In this document: piece by piece, positions 36,092 through 44,499 of the stretch | How positions within the stretch are numbered: the first letter of the stretch is position 1 | How the letters are laid out: the number at the start of each line of letters is the position of its first letter | DNA from: Sphingobacterium humi | GTDB lineage: Bacteria > Bacteroidota > Bacteroidia > Sphingobacteriales > Sphingobacteriaceae | Reading direction: 5' to 3' | DNA length: 64,000 nucleotides | Assembly (NCBI RefSeq): GCF_009768885.1 | Contig: NZ_WSQA01000015.1 | Location: 1-64,000, forward strand | Program-made: the position numbers and the translations under genes | The notes under the pieces: generated by a model | Databases searched by the model: none | What the model was told of the DNA's origin: nothing | Seen by the model: the letters and a program-made list of their open reading frames with translations, nothing else

Positions 36092-37098
36092 TATGATAAG
36101 TTATCTGCGAGTTCTTTTACCGCAAGTACAGCGGATTTATTTTTATAGAGAATATCGTAAACTGTATTACAGATCGGCATCTTTAACTGATGTCTATTGA
36201 TAATATCCTGAATACAATCGGAGGCGAAGTATCCCTCAGCCACCATATTCATTTCCAATTGGGCCGATTTAACGGAATAGCCCTTCCCGATCATGGTACC
36301 AAAGGTACGGTTGCGACTAAACTGCGAATAGGCCGTCACCAGCAAATCGCCTAAATAGCCCGAGTTATTGATTTCCCGATCTTGATAATCGATGGCATCG
36401 ACGAAATATTCCATTTCACGAATGGCATTGGAGATTAATACCGCTTGAAAATTATCGCCGTAGCCTAAGCCATGACAAATGCCACAGGCCAAGGCATAGA
36501 TATTTTTTAAGACAGCACCATACTCTACGCCTACAGCATCGCTTGAAATAACTGTTTTGATGTAGTGCGACTGAAAATACTGCGCTACAATGGCAGCGTT
36601 TGCCGTATTCTTAGCGGCAAAGGTTAAATACGAGAGTTTCTCTAAGGAAACTTCCTCGGCATGGCAAGGTCCACCAATCACCACCACATCTTCAACCGCT
36701 ACGCCATAATCATCGATTAAAAACTCACCGACGATTTTCTTAATGGATGGAATAATTCCTTTTATGGCCGATACGATAATCTTACCCTGCATATCCGCTG
36801 CCGTAACCTCGGCCAAAGCATCCTCCAGGTAAGCAGCAGGCGTATTTAATATAATAATATCCGATTGTTGGATAACCTCTTTGGCGTCGTTGAACAACCT
36901 GTTATTGGCTAATTTGATTTCAACGGCACTTAAATAGGAAGGATTATGGTGATAAGCCTGAATGTAATCGATATCTTCTTGTTTTCTTACCCACCAGTTG
37001 ATTTGCTTCTCCTGATGGTTATCGGTTAACATCTTAATCATGGCGGTAGCCCAACTCCCACTTCCAATGACGCCAATTTTCGTTATTTCTTCACTCAT
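36091..37098 (-). CDS. gpsA: Glycerol-3-phosphate dehydrogenase (NAD(P)+)
   Basis: 335 residues. The Rossmann motif IGVIGSGSWATAM is at the N-terminus; VSAIKGI, GGPCHAEEV and AVLKNIYALACGI carry the substrate and catalytic Lys. It makes sn-glycerol-3-phosphate from dihydroxyacetone phosphate for phospholipid synthesis, the opposite flux to GlpD at 21-22 kb. Head of a likely four-gene unit gpsA-hemF-M16-M16. Confidence 0.95.
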   Translation of the reverse strand: MSEEITKIGVIGSGSWATAMIKMLTDNHQEKQINWWVRKQEDIDYIQAYHHNPSYLSAVEIKLANNRLFNDAKEVIQQSDIIILNTPAAYLEDALAEVTAADMQGKIIVSAIKGIIPSIKKIVGEFLIDDYGVAVEDVVVIGGPCHAEEVSLEKLSYLTFAAKNTANAAIVAQYFQSHYIKTVISSDAVGVEYGAVLKNIYALACGICHGLGYGDNFQAVLISNAIREMEYFVDAIDYQDREINNSGYLGDLLVTAYSQFSRNRTFGTMIGKGYSVKSAQLEMNMVAEGYFASDCIQDIINRHQLKMPICNTVYDILYKNKSAVLAVKELADNLS

Positions 37099-37243
37099 AT
37101 CTCTAGATGAGCTACAAAGATAGGCAATATCTAGCGATAGCGATAATCAAAAGCGAAAACATAGCCCCCTAGCCTAGCCCCTAAGGCCTTTTAGCAAAAA
37201 TGCGCTAAGTTCCACAGGAAACCTCCAAGCAGCTGCCTTCCAG

Positions 37244-37777
37244 TTATTTACTTGTTTTGGCATTGATGATATGCGCCAAATGATGATTGCAATGCCAGGC
37301 GTAAATACCGATGGTTGTTTTTAATTCCAATTGATCGCCGGATTCGGGATGAATATAGGTGCGTTCCAAATCAGCATCGCTTAAACTTTCCAATAAATGG
37401 CCCCAGCGTTCATGAATGCCTTCGATAATTTTCAGCGCACTCGCTACCGGGAAGGCTTTGCTATCGGCTAAGGCCGCCCAACGATCTTCCATATAGGGCT
37501 TTATCGTCGGATTATCCTCCGTTAGGGCGAGTTTAAACCGTACAAAACTGTTGATATGACTATCGGCACAATGGTTTACCAATTGGGTAATGGTCCAGCC
37601 ATCCGGTCTATAGCTCTTTTGAAATTCCGCAGGTGTCAATCGGGAGATTTCATTCTTTAAGCGCTCGGGAAACTTCTTAATGCTATCGATCCATACCGCC
37701 AAAGTATCTGCATCAATATGTGTAGGCTTTATAAATTTCCCTATGGGATAGCGGAGTTTATCAATTTCTAAAGGCAT
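37244..37777 (-). CDS. DinB/YfiT-like putative metal-dependent hydrolase
   Basis: 177 residues forming the DinB four-helix fold. The three His ligands are visible in LVNHCADSH and WHCNHHLAHI. YfiT-type proteins in Bacillus act as thiol-dependent transferases (bacillithiol), but the function here is not readable. It follows the small membrane protein gene by 9 bases and is probably co-transcribed. A second DinB-like gene lies at 54.4 kb. Confidence 0.85.
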   Translation of the reverse strand: MPLEIDKLRYPIGKFIKPTHIDADTLAVWIDSIKKFPERLKNEISRLTPAEFQKSYRPDGWTITQLVNHCADSHINSFVRFKLALTEDNPTIKPYMEDRWAALADSKAFPVASALKIIEGIHERWGHLLESLSDADLERTYIHPESGDQLELKTTIGIYAWHCNHHLAHIINAKTSK

Positions 37778-37786
37778 AACAAGGAT

Positions 37787-38191
37787 TTATTTCGCCAATC
37801 GTGCCGCCAGATAGCCCATCGGGATATAAGCGAACAACAAATCGACCAGCGTGTACCATAATGGAGATGGCAGCATAAAAACCGAAGCCATACCACCAAA
37901 CAAAAAGAAAAAAGCAATAACCATTGCAAAGGTTAGTTTACGCGTGGCTGCCATTTTCGCCGCCACAAACGCCCCTGCAAAGGTGCCTAAAGCATGCGCC
38001 AAAAAGGGCATCAGAAAATGCTTAGGCTGAAAGAGATGCATACCTGCTTGCAGACCCTCCGCGCTTGTTACATCCACACCGGCCGGCGGCGCAATAAGCA
38101 TCGGACTCATGTGAATTAATGCGCCATTAACGGCAGAACCTACAATAAGCCCAACAAACACAGCCAAAATATTACGCAAAACAGGATTCAT
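37787..38191 (-). CDS. Small four-helix membrane protein
   Basis: 134 residues with four hydrophobic segments (about 7-25, 58-80, 87-107, 112-131), short loops and little else. No family recognised. It is upstream of and close to the YfiT-like gene, so both may share a promoter in the repeat-rich region to the right. Function unknown. Confidence 0.65.
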   Translation of the reverse strand: MNPVLRNILAVFVGLIVGSAVNGALIHMSPMLIAPPAGVDVTSAEGLQAGMHLFQPKHFLMPFLAHALGTFAGAFVAAKMAATRKLTFAMVIAFFFLFGGMASVFMLPSPLWYTLVDLLFAYIPMGYLAARLAK

Positions 38192-38299
38192 AAATTGATT
38201 TTTTATTAAAAGTAGGGAATTCGATGAGTATCCACAAGTACCTGGTTTGGAATAGGCTATTAGCTGGCTTTATTTAGGGCTTTTTCTTCGCCGTAGTTG

Positions 38300-38362
38300 A
38301 GCCCTTTGGCATTGGGCGTGAAAGGGGTTTGAAAAGGGAGTGAAAGGGGTGAGAAAGGGAAG
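38300..38362. repeat. C/T-rich dispersed repeat, module 1, copy B (inverted)
   Basis: Read on the minus strand it gives CCCTTTCTCACCCCTTTCAC and TCCCTTTTCAAACCCCTTTC, close to copy C at 51731-51790 and related to copy A at 7250-7322. Confidence 0.7.
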
Positions 38363-38408
38363 TAAACAGAAGATGGATGGCAGTTGCTAATGTTTAATTC
38401 GCTTTGTC

Positions 38409-38737
38409 ATCGTGCTGGCAAGTGCTGTCATCGATTTGTCATCGCTTTGTCATCGTGAGCGGAGTCGAACGACTGGTACGTCAGTGCAATCAGCAATACA
38501 TAACCATCTTGCTTACAGTGTTTTGCGCAAACATGTCATTGGTAGCGGAGTCGAACGACTGGTACGTCAATACAGGTGTAAAAATGTAATCTACTGATTA
38601 TTAATTTCTTGATAGCATTATCTGTTGATATTAAGTGTTTTAAGTGTTGTTGATTGCACTGACGTACCAGTCGTTCGACTCCGCTCACGATGACAGCACT
38701 TGCCAACACGATGACAGCACTTGCCAGCACGATGACA
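38409..38737. repeat. Module 2 repeat, copy B, as a large inverted repeat
   Basis: The left arm 38449-38495 (GTCATCGTGAGCGGAGTCGA to CAGCAA) is matched by the right arm 38647-38693 on the opposite strand with about one mismatch over 47 bases. Outside the arms, CATCGTGCTGGCAAGTGCTG at the left is also found inverted at the right, where it occurs twice in tandem. A further internal TAGCGGAGTCGAACGACTGG lies near 38544. Confidence 0.8.
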
Positions 38738-38804
38738 ATACACAAAAAACAAAATATTAATCGCCTAAATCCAACCAATCCTTTATATTTAAGTTTTAAA
38801 AATT

Positions 38805-39203
38805 ATGGCAACCAAGAAAACACAAACCACAATGAAAGTTCAGTCCGTATTAATTTTAGTAGCAATTGCCTTCCTTATTGTTGTCGGCTTAATGTTTGGA
38901 TTACCAACCTATTCGGTATGGCAACAGGAGATGGCGGGAAAAGCGAGACTCGCGGAAGCAACCCAATCTCGACAGATTTTAATTGAACAAGCGCGTGCAG
39001 AGAAAGAAGCTGCCGTGTTGCAAGCAGAAGCGATAAAAATTATGGGGGAAGCTGCTCAAAAATATCCGGAATATCGTAAGCAGGAGTTTATCGGTGCTTT
39101 TGGGGAGGCCTTAAAAGCGGGTACCATCAGCCAGATTATTTATGTGCCAACGGAAGCGAATATTCCGATTTTGGAGGCCGGACGGACAACGCCCGTAAAT
39201 TAG
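38805..39203 (+). CDS. Short membrane protein resembling an SPFH/prohibitin C-terminal tail
   Basis: 132 residues: one hydrophobic helix (about 14-33), then an Ala/Glu/Arg-rich helix (GKARLAEATQSRQILIEQAR, AEKEAAVLQAEAIKIMGEAA) and a final ISQIIYVPTEANIPILEAGR. This mirrors the coiled-coil and C-terminal end of SPFH proteins (HflC/stomatin), but the SPFH domain itself is missing. It may be a phage-like or stand-alone membrane protease-subunit homologue. ATG 38805 is used; Met10 is an alternative. A terminator follows. Confidence 0.7.
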   Translation: MATKKTQTTMKVQSVLILVAIAFLIVVGLMFGLPTYSVWQQEMAGKARLAEATQSRQILIEQARAEKEAAVLQAEAIKIMGEAAQKYPEYRKQEFIGAFGEALKAGTISQIIYVPTEANIPILEAGRTTPVN

Positions 39204-39221
39204 CGTAGCATGTTCCAGAAC

Positions 39222-39259
39222 ATAAAAGAAGGCATCCTAAATAAGATGCCTTCTTTTAT
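39222..39259. terminator. Bidirectional terminator between the SPFH-tail gene and the porin-like gene
   Basis: ATAAAAGAAGGCATC and GATGCCTTCTTTTAT form a 15-base-pair stem with an 8-base loop, 19 bases from one stop and 7 from the other. Confidence 0.9.
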
Positions 39260-39265
39260 GCTTGC

Positions 39266-39847
39266 CTATTTTAGACGGTAACTAAATCCTACCGTCGGAT
39301 TGATGGCTTGAATTTTTCGATCCATGTAATCGCCTTTGTTGTTCGAGAAAAAGGCATCGACCATAAAAGACAAGGAGAATAAACGGCTAACATGGAAGCG
39401 TAAGCCTGCCCCTGCCCCATACGCAAAGCCTGTACCATCGAGCTTAACGCCATTAACATCCATGCTTGCATACGAATAACCGATTTGTACTCGACCGTCA
39501 AGGTCTACATCTTCACTGATTTGTCCACTTACCAAAGGGCCGGCCATAATGCCACCGTATGACCACATGACATCAGATAGCTCACTATTGTTTGAATCGA
39601 TGTTGTGGGCGGCACCAAACCAATTGGCAGCTACCCCTACTTTGCCATTAAACAGGTATCCAAAGTTGATAAGCGATATATTGGCACCAGTTTTTGCGAG
39701 GCCGTCCTTTTTAAATTCGCCAAACGGAATGGATGGTCCTAAACTGATACCGATAAAGCCTTTTCGTTTTGCTTCTTGGGCATGAGATTGCAAGGCAACA
39801 CAGGATAATACTAAGATTGCGATCAGGTTGAATGTCGTTCTTTTCAT
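39266..39847 (-). CDS. Outer membrane beta-barrel (porin-family) protein
   Basis: 193 residues with a signal peptide (about 1-23, ending SHAQ), then a small barrel: GFIGISLGPSIPFGEF, YGGIMAGPLVSG, FAYGAGAGLRFHVSRLF, ending PTVGFSYRLK. It belongs to the general outer-membrane-protein beta-barrel group of Bacteroidota; function not readable. Preceded by an exact -7 element at 39881-39888 on the minus strand. Confidence 0.8.
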   Translation of the reverse strand: MKRTTFNLIAILVLSCVALQSHAQEAKRKGFIGISLGPSIPFGEFKKDGLAKTGANISLINFGYLFNGKVGVAANWFGAAHNIDSNNSELSDVMWSYGGIMAGPLVSGQISEDVDLDGRVQIGYSYASMDVNGVKLDGTGFAYGAGAGLRFHVSRLFSLSFMVDAFFSNNKGDYMDRKIQAINPTVGFSYRLK

Positions 39848-39880
39848 AAATTATAAATACTGGGTTAAATTTTGGTATAG

Positions 39881-39888
39881 CAAATGTA
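39881..39888 (-). promoter_or_regulatory. -7 element of the porin-like gene
   Basis: On the minus strand TACATTTG, an exact TAnnTTTG match, 33 bases upstream of the start codon. No TTTG at 19-base spacing. Confidence 0.5.
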
Positions 39889-40002
39889 ACTAGTATTTTA
39901 ATTATTAAAGAACATGAAAGAGAGAATCGCTGTTTAAACCTGTATTTTTTTTATTACAGGATATGGAAGGGAATTTTGTAAAATATTGGAATTTCCAGCC
40001 AT

Positions 40003-40034
40003 AAAAAAAGCTGCTAATCAAGGATTAACAGCTT
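40003..40034 (-). terminator. Terminator of tRNA-Arg
   Basis: On the minus strand AAAGCTGTTAAT and ATTAGCAGCTTT pair around a short loop, followed by T run, starting 10 bases after the tRNA 3' end. Confidence 0.85.
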
Positions 40035-40043
40035 TATAATCTG

Positions 40044-40117
40044 TACGCCAAACAGGATTCGAACCTGTGACCGACGGTTTAGAAAACCGTTGCTCTATCC
40101 AGCTGAGCTATTGGCGC
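40044..40117 (-). tRNA. tRNA-Arg (anticodon TCT)
   Basis: 74 bases forming a full cloverleaf on the minus strand: acceptor GCGCCAA/TTGGCGT (first pair G-U), D arm AGCTCAGCTGGATAGAGC, anticodon stem CGGTT/AACCG around TTCTAAA (TCT), T arm with GGTTCGAATCC. The 3' CCA is not encoded. It reads AGA codons. Confidence 0.95.
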
Positions 40118-40132
40118 TTGGATTTTGTGTAG

Positions 40133-40163
40133 CAAAAGTAGCTATTTGAGGGTAAATAGCAAA
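40133..40163 (-). promoter_or_regulatory. Promoter of tRNA-Arg
   Basis: On the minus strand TTTG (40160-40163), exactly 19 bases, then TACTTTTG (40133-40140): a full match to the Bacteroidota primary promoter, 15 bases upstream of the tRNA. Confidence 0.9.
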
Positions 40164-40430
40164 ATATTTTAGCTAAATTTTGTTGGAAAGGCATTAAGTG
40201 GTTGCCTTACAATCATATATTTTTAAATACTTCCTTCTTTTAGGTTATTTAGATGGATACAGCTGTTTCTGCCCCTGTTTTTAGCCTGGCCTATCCCCTA
40301 GCCCGCCTAATTCCGTTTTGAAATGCTGTGCAGCAAAAAAATCGCGTCTTTATTTACCCTATTAATCGGTTCAATATCAAGACAATTGGCCTTTAAAGAT
40401 GATTTAAGGCTGTTTTATTTTAACTTTTTA
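40164..40430. other. Intergenic region between divergent tRNA promoters
   Basis: AT-rich sequence with no open frame of note and no recognisable motif apart from the two flanking promoters. Confidence 0.5.
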
Positions 40431-40461
40431 TTTGGAGATCAGATCAGAATTTGTACTTTTG
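40431..40461 (+). promoter_or_regulatory. Promoter of tRNA-Ser(TGA)
   Basis: TTTG (40431-40434), 19 bases, TACTTTTG (40454-40461): an exact consensus ending 4 bases before the tRNA 5' end. Confidence 0.9.
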
Positions 40462-40465
40462 TCGC

Positions 40466-40550
40466 GGAGAGTTGGCAGAGTGGTCGAATGCGGCGGTCTT
40501 GAAAACCGTTAACTGTCACAGGTTCGGGGGTTCGAATCCCTCACTCTCCG
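40466..40550 (+). tRNA. tRNA-Ser (anticodon TGA)
   Basis: 85 bases with acceptor GGAGAGT/ACTCTCC and discriminator G, a long class II variable arm (AACTGTCACAGGTT), anticodon loop CTTGAAA (TGA) and T arm GGGGTTCGAATCCC. CCA is not encoded. It reads UCA and related codons. Confidence 0.95.
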
Positions 40551-40553
40551 CTG

Positions 40554-40585
40554 AAAAAGCCTTCATCGCAAGATGGAGGCTTTTT
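40554..40585 (+). terminator. Terminator of tRNA-Ser(TGA)
   Basis: AAAAAGCCTTCATC and GATGGAGGCTTTTT pair around GCAA, followed by T, starting 4 bases after the tRNA. Confidence 0.9.
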
Positions 40586-40589
40586 TGCA

Positions 40590-41014
40590 TTCTGAGGGTT
40601 CGGAACTAGCCTGAGCCGGGGCTCGACCCGTAGGGGGCTCTGGCTGTTTGCGGGTCTGCGAGCGGCTGAACTAATCCCTTACGCTGTATAAAAACGAGCT
40701 GCAAAAGTTTCATTATAGCGAAACTTACACTATCTTTACTTGAGTTTAGAACTTTATACCAGGGTGTTCATTATAGACTTCTGGCGTTTTGGGACAAAAC
40801 TTCCTCATCTAAAACCTTAGTTATTTCGACACACGGCTTTATCAAGAAAAGGAGCAAAGTTCCGTATGATAGACACTTTGTTGAGAGTTTTTACCGCATT
40901 GAAAGCGCAAGTAAGACTTCAAATTGAGTTACCTAACTTAAGTATTCATGTTGGTCAGTAAACAATATTTCATTGATTGTTGGTGTTTCTATTGAAAAAC
41001 AATAGCTATCCTTC
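40590..41014. other. Gene-free region with a GC-rich block
   Basis: About 425 bases between tRNA-Ser and the P-type ATPase gene. The first 80 or so bases (40605-40685) are clearly GC-richer than the surroundings and contain GAGCCGGGGCTC, a small hairpin. The rest is ordinary AT-rich sequence with stop codons in all frames. It looks like a remnant rather than a gene, but I cannot name the source. Confidence 0.45.
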
Positions 41015-43525
41015 CTATTGTCTTACCCCTCTTCTTCTCCTCCAAAACTTATACCCCTCAAACCACAGCACGGAAACTGCTGCTATTAAACCCGCCATAG
41101 CCAGCTCGGATATCTTGAGGCCTGTCACGTTAAAGAAACTGGCCATCGCCGGGATATATAAAATACCCGCTAACAAAAGCAATGTCGCAATCGTCACCCC
41201 AACCAATAGCCAGTTTTTATTTTTAAAACTTTCGAATAGGCTATAATAAAAAGAGCGGTTGGTAAGACTTAACAGGATATTGGCAAAAATAAGGGTAGTA
41301 AACACCATTGCTCGGGTGTGTTCCTCGGAGCCGCCCTGCTGCACATTCCATTGATAGATAAACAATACGCCCAGAGTAATGATTAGCCCCTGGACAATAC
41401 TAATGCTAAGTTCTTTCCAATTTAAAAAGGTATCAGTCATTCTCCGAGGCTTTTGCAGCATGGTATTCTTTTCCATGGGTTCATTCTCATACACGATAGA
41501 ACAGGTAGGCCCCATAATCAACTCTAAAAAGATGACATGCACTGGGGTAAAAATCTGCGGATAGACCCAACCTAAGAACAGCGGCAAAGAAACCGTGAGG
41601 ATAATGGGGATATGGATGGAAATAATATACTGTATGGCTTTTTTAATATTGGTATAAATCCTTCTTCCTGCAGCAATACCAATGATCAGTTTTTCCAAAT
41701 CGTCGTTAGTAATTACCAGAGAGGCGGCGACTTTAGCAATTTCCGTCCCCTTAGAACCCATGGCAACGCCTATGTGCGCTGCTTTCAAGGCTGGCCCGTC
41801 GTTTACACCATCGCCCAACATCGCAACCACCTCGCCTTGCTGTTTTAAGGCATTCACCACCGTTAGCTTAGCATCTGGAAACATACGGGTAAACAGCACC
41901 TTCTCCTCCACTACCGCTTGCAATTGATTAGCTGACAGCCCCATCACCTCTTTCCCTTCGATGGCATCGGCGGCATGTTGAATGCCCGCCTGCGTGGCGA
42001 TACTTCGGGTGGTATCTGTATTATCGCCGGTAATCACTTTAACTTTAATGCCAGCAGCATATATTTGCTCGAAAACCTGTTGTATGCCTTGTTTCGGCGG
42101 ATCATAAAAGACCACAAAGCCCAGGAATTCAAAGGGCAGATCTTGCTGCTTCTCCGGAAAATCATCGCCAGCAAAGTTAGATTTCGCAACACCCAATACC
42201 CGATATCCTTGACCTCCAAAATCTTTAATTAATTGTCGCATCCTATCTTTCTCTTCTTCAGGAAGGTCGGCAACTTGCAGAATAACTTCCGGTGCTCCCT
42301 TACTAGCAATAATGCGTTTCTGGTTTTCGTTTTGGAACAAATGCGTCATCATAGGAGGTTTCCCTTCCAAAGGGTACTCATGAAACAGTTGAAAGGCTTT
42401 TCGCTGATCTTGCTGTTGGGTTTCCTGATAAATGCGATGCAAGGTTTTTTCCATCGGATCAAAAGGAACGGGTTCCGAACTCCACATGGCATAATCGATA
42501 AGCTGCGCAAGGTCGGGATGACCAAAGTCTGGCTCCTCATAGGTTTTATCGAGCTGATAATCATATAAGTATTTCAGCTGCATGGTATTCTCAGTAATGG
42601 TACCGGTCTTATCTGTGCAAATAACAGTGGTGCTCCCTAAGGTTTCAACAATGCTACTGCGTTTGATAATTACGCCTTCCCGCATCAGTTTCCAGGCCCC
42701 CAAGGCCATAAACGTTGTAAAAGCAACAGGAATCTCCTCCGGCAATACAGACATGGCCAGAGTAAGCCCATTTAACAGACTCTGCAATAAATCGACGGTA
42801 TGATAATAATTGACAGCACAGACTAGCAGGAAAATCACGATTCCGATGATCGCCATGGTTCTAACGAACTTGCGGATTTGCAGCTGCAAGGGTGAAGCTT
42901 CCTCCTTAATACCAGCAATGGAAGTTCCAATCTTACCTAGTCTGGTATCCTTGCCAACATGATCTACGGCAATAACCGCCAAGCCTGATACGGCCAAGGT
43001 GCCACTATACACCTCGTTATGATCGGCATCGCTACTTTTAAACACCGACAGGCTTTCCCCCGTTAAAGCAGACTCATTGACAGAGAAGTCGTTACTATGT
43101 ACGATTCGGCCATCCGCATTGATCATCTTTCCTTCCTCGGTAATCAGCAGATCACCTACAACGATTTCATGCGTAGGAATTTCCATTAATTTCCCAGAAC
43201 GGATAACCTTACTCAGGGGTTCATTCAACTTTTCCAACGCTTCCAAAGCCTTTTTACTGCGGTTATCCTGATAGAATGAAATAGCCGACACTGCCACAAT
43301 AGCCAGGAACATAAAGAGCGCTTCGCCATAATCGCCAATTATGACGTAAATAATGGAAATAGCAAATAGCAAAATCAACATCGGCTCTTTGAGGATATCA
43401 AGGAGAAGGGATAGCCAAGTGCTTTTCTTTCCAGCCTCCAGCTGATTAGCACCAAACTTTTCCCGAGCACTTAACACTTCCGTTTCCGACAACCCAACAA
43501 GATGGGATGGTATATTTATAGGCAT
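41015..43525 (-). CDS. Cation-transporting P-type ATPase (calcium-type, P2)
   Basis: 836 residues. N-terminal cation-ATPase domain, then two helices, the actuator motif NESALTGES, the SVLPEEIP helix-4 metal site, the phosphorylation motif ICTDKTGTITENTM, the nucleotide domain (KGAPEV), and MLGDGVNDGPALKAAHIGVAMG. A block of C-terminal helices ends in a basic tail (RRRRGVRQ). The PEEIP sequence and the overall layout fit P2-type Ca2+ or related pumps; the ion is not certain. It exports cations from the cytosol. Monocistronic. Confidence 0.93.
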   Translation of the reverse strand: MPINIPSHLVGLSETEVLSAREKFGANQLEAGKKSTWLSLLLDILKEPMLILLFAISIIYVIIGDYGEALFMFLAIVAVSAISFYQDNRSKKALEALEKLNEPLSKVIRSGKLMEIPTHEIVVGDLLITEEGKMINADGRIVHSNDFSVNESALTGESLSVFKSSDADHNEVYSGTLAVSGLAVIAVDHVGKDTRLGKIGTSIAGIKEEASPLQLQIRKFVRTMAIIGIVIFLLVCAVNYYHTVDLLQSLLNGLTLAMSVLPEEIPVAFTTFMALGAWKLMREGVIIKRSSIVETLGSTTVICTDKTGTITENTMQLKYLYDYQLDKTYEEPDFGHPDLAQLIDYAMWSSEPVPFDPMEKTLHRIYQETQQQDQRKAFQLFHEYPLEGKPPMMTHLFQNENQKRIIASKGAPEVILQVADLPEEEKDRMRQLIKDFGGQGYRVLGVAKSNFAGDDFPEKQQDLPFEFLGFVVFYDPPKQGIQQVFEQIYAAGIKVKVITGDNTDTTRSIATQAGIQHAADAIEGKEVMGLSANQLQAVVEEKVLFTRMFPDAKLTVVNALKQQGEVVAMLGDGVNDGPALKAAHIGVAMGSKGTEIAKVAASLVITNDDLEKLIIGIAAGRRIYTNIKKAIQYIISIHIPIILTVSLPLFLGWVYPQIFTPVHVIFLELIMGPTCSIVYENEPMEKNTMLQKPRRMTDTFLNWKELSISIVQGLIITLGVLFIYQWNVQQGGSEEHTRAMVFTTLIFANILLSLTNRSFYYSLFESFKNKNWLLVGVTIATLLLLAGILYIPAMASFFNVTGLKISELAMAGLIAAVSVLWFEGYKFWRRRRGVRQ

Positions 43526-43701
43526 AATAGGCGTTCAAAGGTAAACTTGAAATTACATATTCTTTTACATGCCCCAACTATAAAAAAGTAATTTATAAAG
43601 CTTTTAAAGTAACTACTTAGGAGTCGCTTAGCTATTTCAAAATGGAAAAATATTGATTAAATTGTAGTGTAATTTATCCATTGACCAAAAATTTCCTAAC
43701 C

Positions 43702-44262
43702 ATGAATACCAACCGAAAGATTTTAGCACAAAAGTCTGATCAGGATTTGGAGAAATACCTGGTTCCAGACAATCGTTATGAGCCTGATGCGAATCGCTAT
43801 GCCTATGAGATTTTACAAGCCCGAGGGAGGCAGTTCTCCGCTGAAGAAAGAAAAACTATTGAGGGCATGATTGCTGCAAAGGAAGAAAAGGAAAAAATTG
43901 TCGTCCATCCATACCATAGGAAGGCCGCAAATTTATTATACACATCCGGTGGAATTGGCCTAATAAACCTGTTCATACTACAATCTAGCTTTACTACGGA
44001 AACCGAATGGGCATCAGCCATCATCAGTTTACTGATCCTCTTTGCGATTGCGGTATTCGCGAGCAAAGGCTCCTCCAATGTGAAATATGTATTGCTCGTA
44101 TTATTGATCTTGGGCATCATCCCCTATCTTAACTTCTTGAGCATGATTGTTGAGTCGCCTTACTTCTTCATCAGTAATCTGGTTCAATCTGCTTTGCAGG
44201 TTTGGGCCGCTATTTTACTGTTCAAAATCCCTAAAAAGGAAATCCTGTTGCGGCAGGGCTAA
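43702..44262 (+). CDS. Membrane protein with cytosolic N-terminal helix
   Basis: 186 residues from ATG 43702 (MNTNRKILAQKSDQDLEKYL); an upstream in-frame TTG at 43681 would add seven residues without support. Residues 1-70 are hydrophilic and helical (YEPDANRYAYEILQARGRQF), followed by four membrane helices (about 78-98, 104-122, 128-148, 155-178). No family recognised. Function unknown; divergent from the P-type ATPase. Confidence 0.7.
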   Translation: MNTNRKILAQKSDQDLEKYLVPDNRYEPDANRYAYEILQARGRQFSAEERKTIEGMIAAKEEKEKIVVHPYHRKAANLLYTSGGIGLINLFILQSSFTTETEWASAIISLLILFAIAVFASKGSSNVKYVLLVLLILGIIPYLNFLSMIVESPYFFISNLVQSALQVWAAILLFKIPKKEILLRQG

Positions 44263-44409
44263 CAAGCATTTTTTCACTAAACCTTTAAAACAAAAATCAA
44301 TACGGCTTGTTAGCATTAAAACAAAGTTTGAACACAGTACTTACAACCATAAAAAACTGCTAGAAAATTAAAATATACATCTACCTGAATTAATTGATAG
44401 CAGGAAAAA

Positions 44410-44438
44410 ATATACCCCAATCCACAATTGGGGTATAT
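44410..44438. terminator. Bidirectional terminator beside the SusCD module
   Basis: ATATACCCCAAT and ATTGGGGTATAT form a 12-base-pair stem with a short loop, with T run on the plus strand and A run on the other side, so it serves both the membrane protein gene and the susD-like gene. Confidence 0.85.
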
Positions 44439-44499
44439 CTTTTTATACATAATAACCTAAAGAGTAAATTAGGACTACCCTAATAGCATACGAATCTTC

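Larger units (their letters stand above)
38192..38804. other. Repeat-filled intergenic region with a large inverted repeat
   Basis: 613 bases between divergent genes. They contain module 1 (38300-38362), then an almost 330-base inverted structure of module 2 (38409-38737). Open frames on both strands here are translations of the repeat and match those at 7.5 kb, so they are not genes. Confidence 0.7.

Noticed and set aside
38404..38778. Three small frames on both strands in the repeat region
   Set aside because: Translations of the inverted repeat arms, not conserved as proteins.
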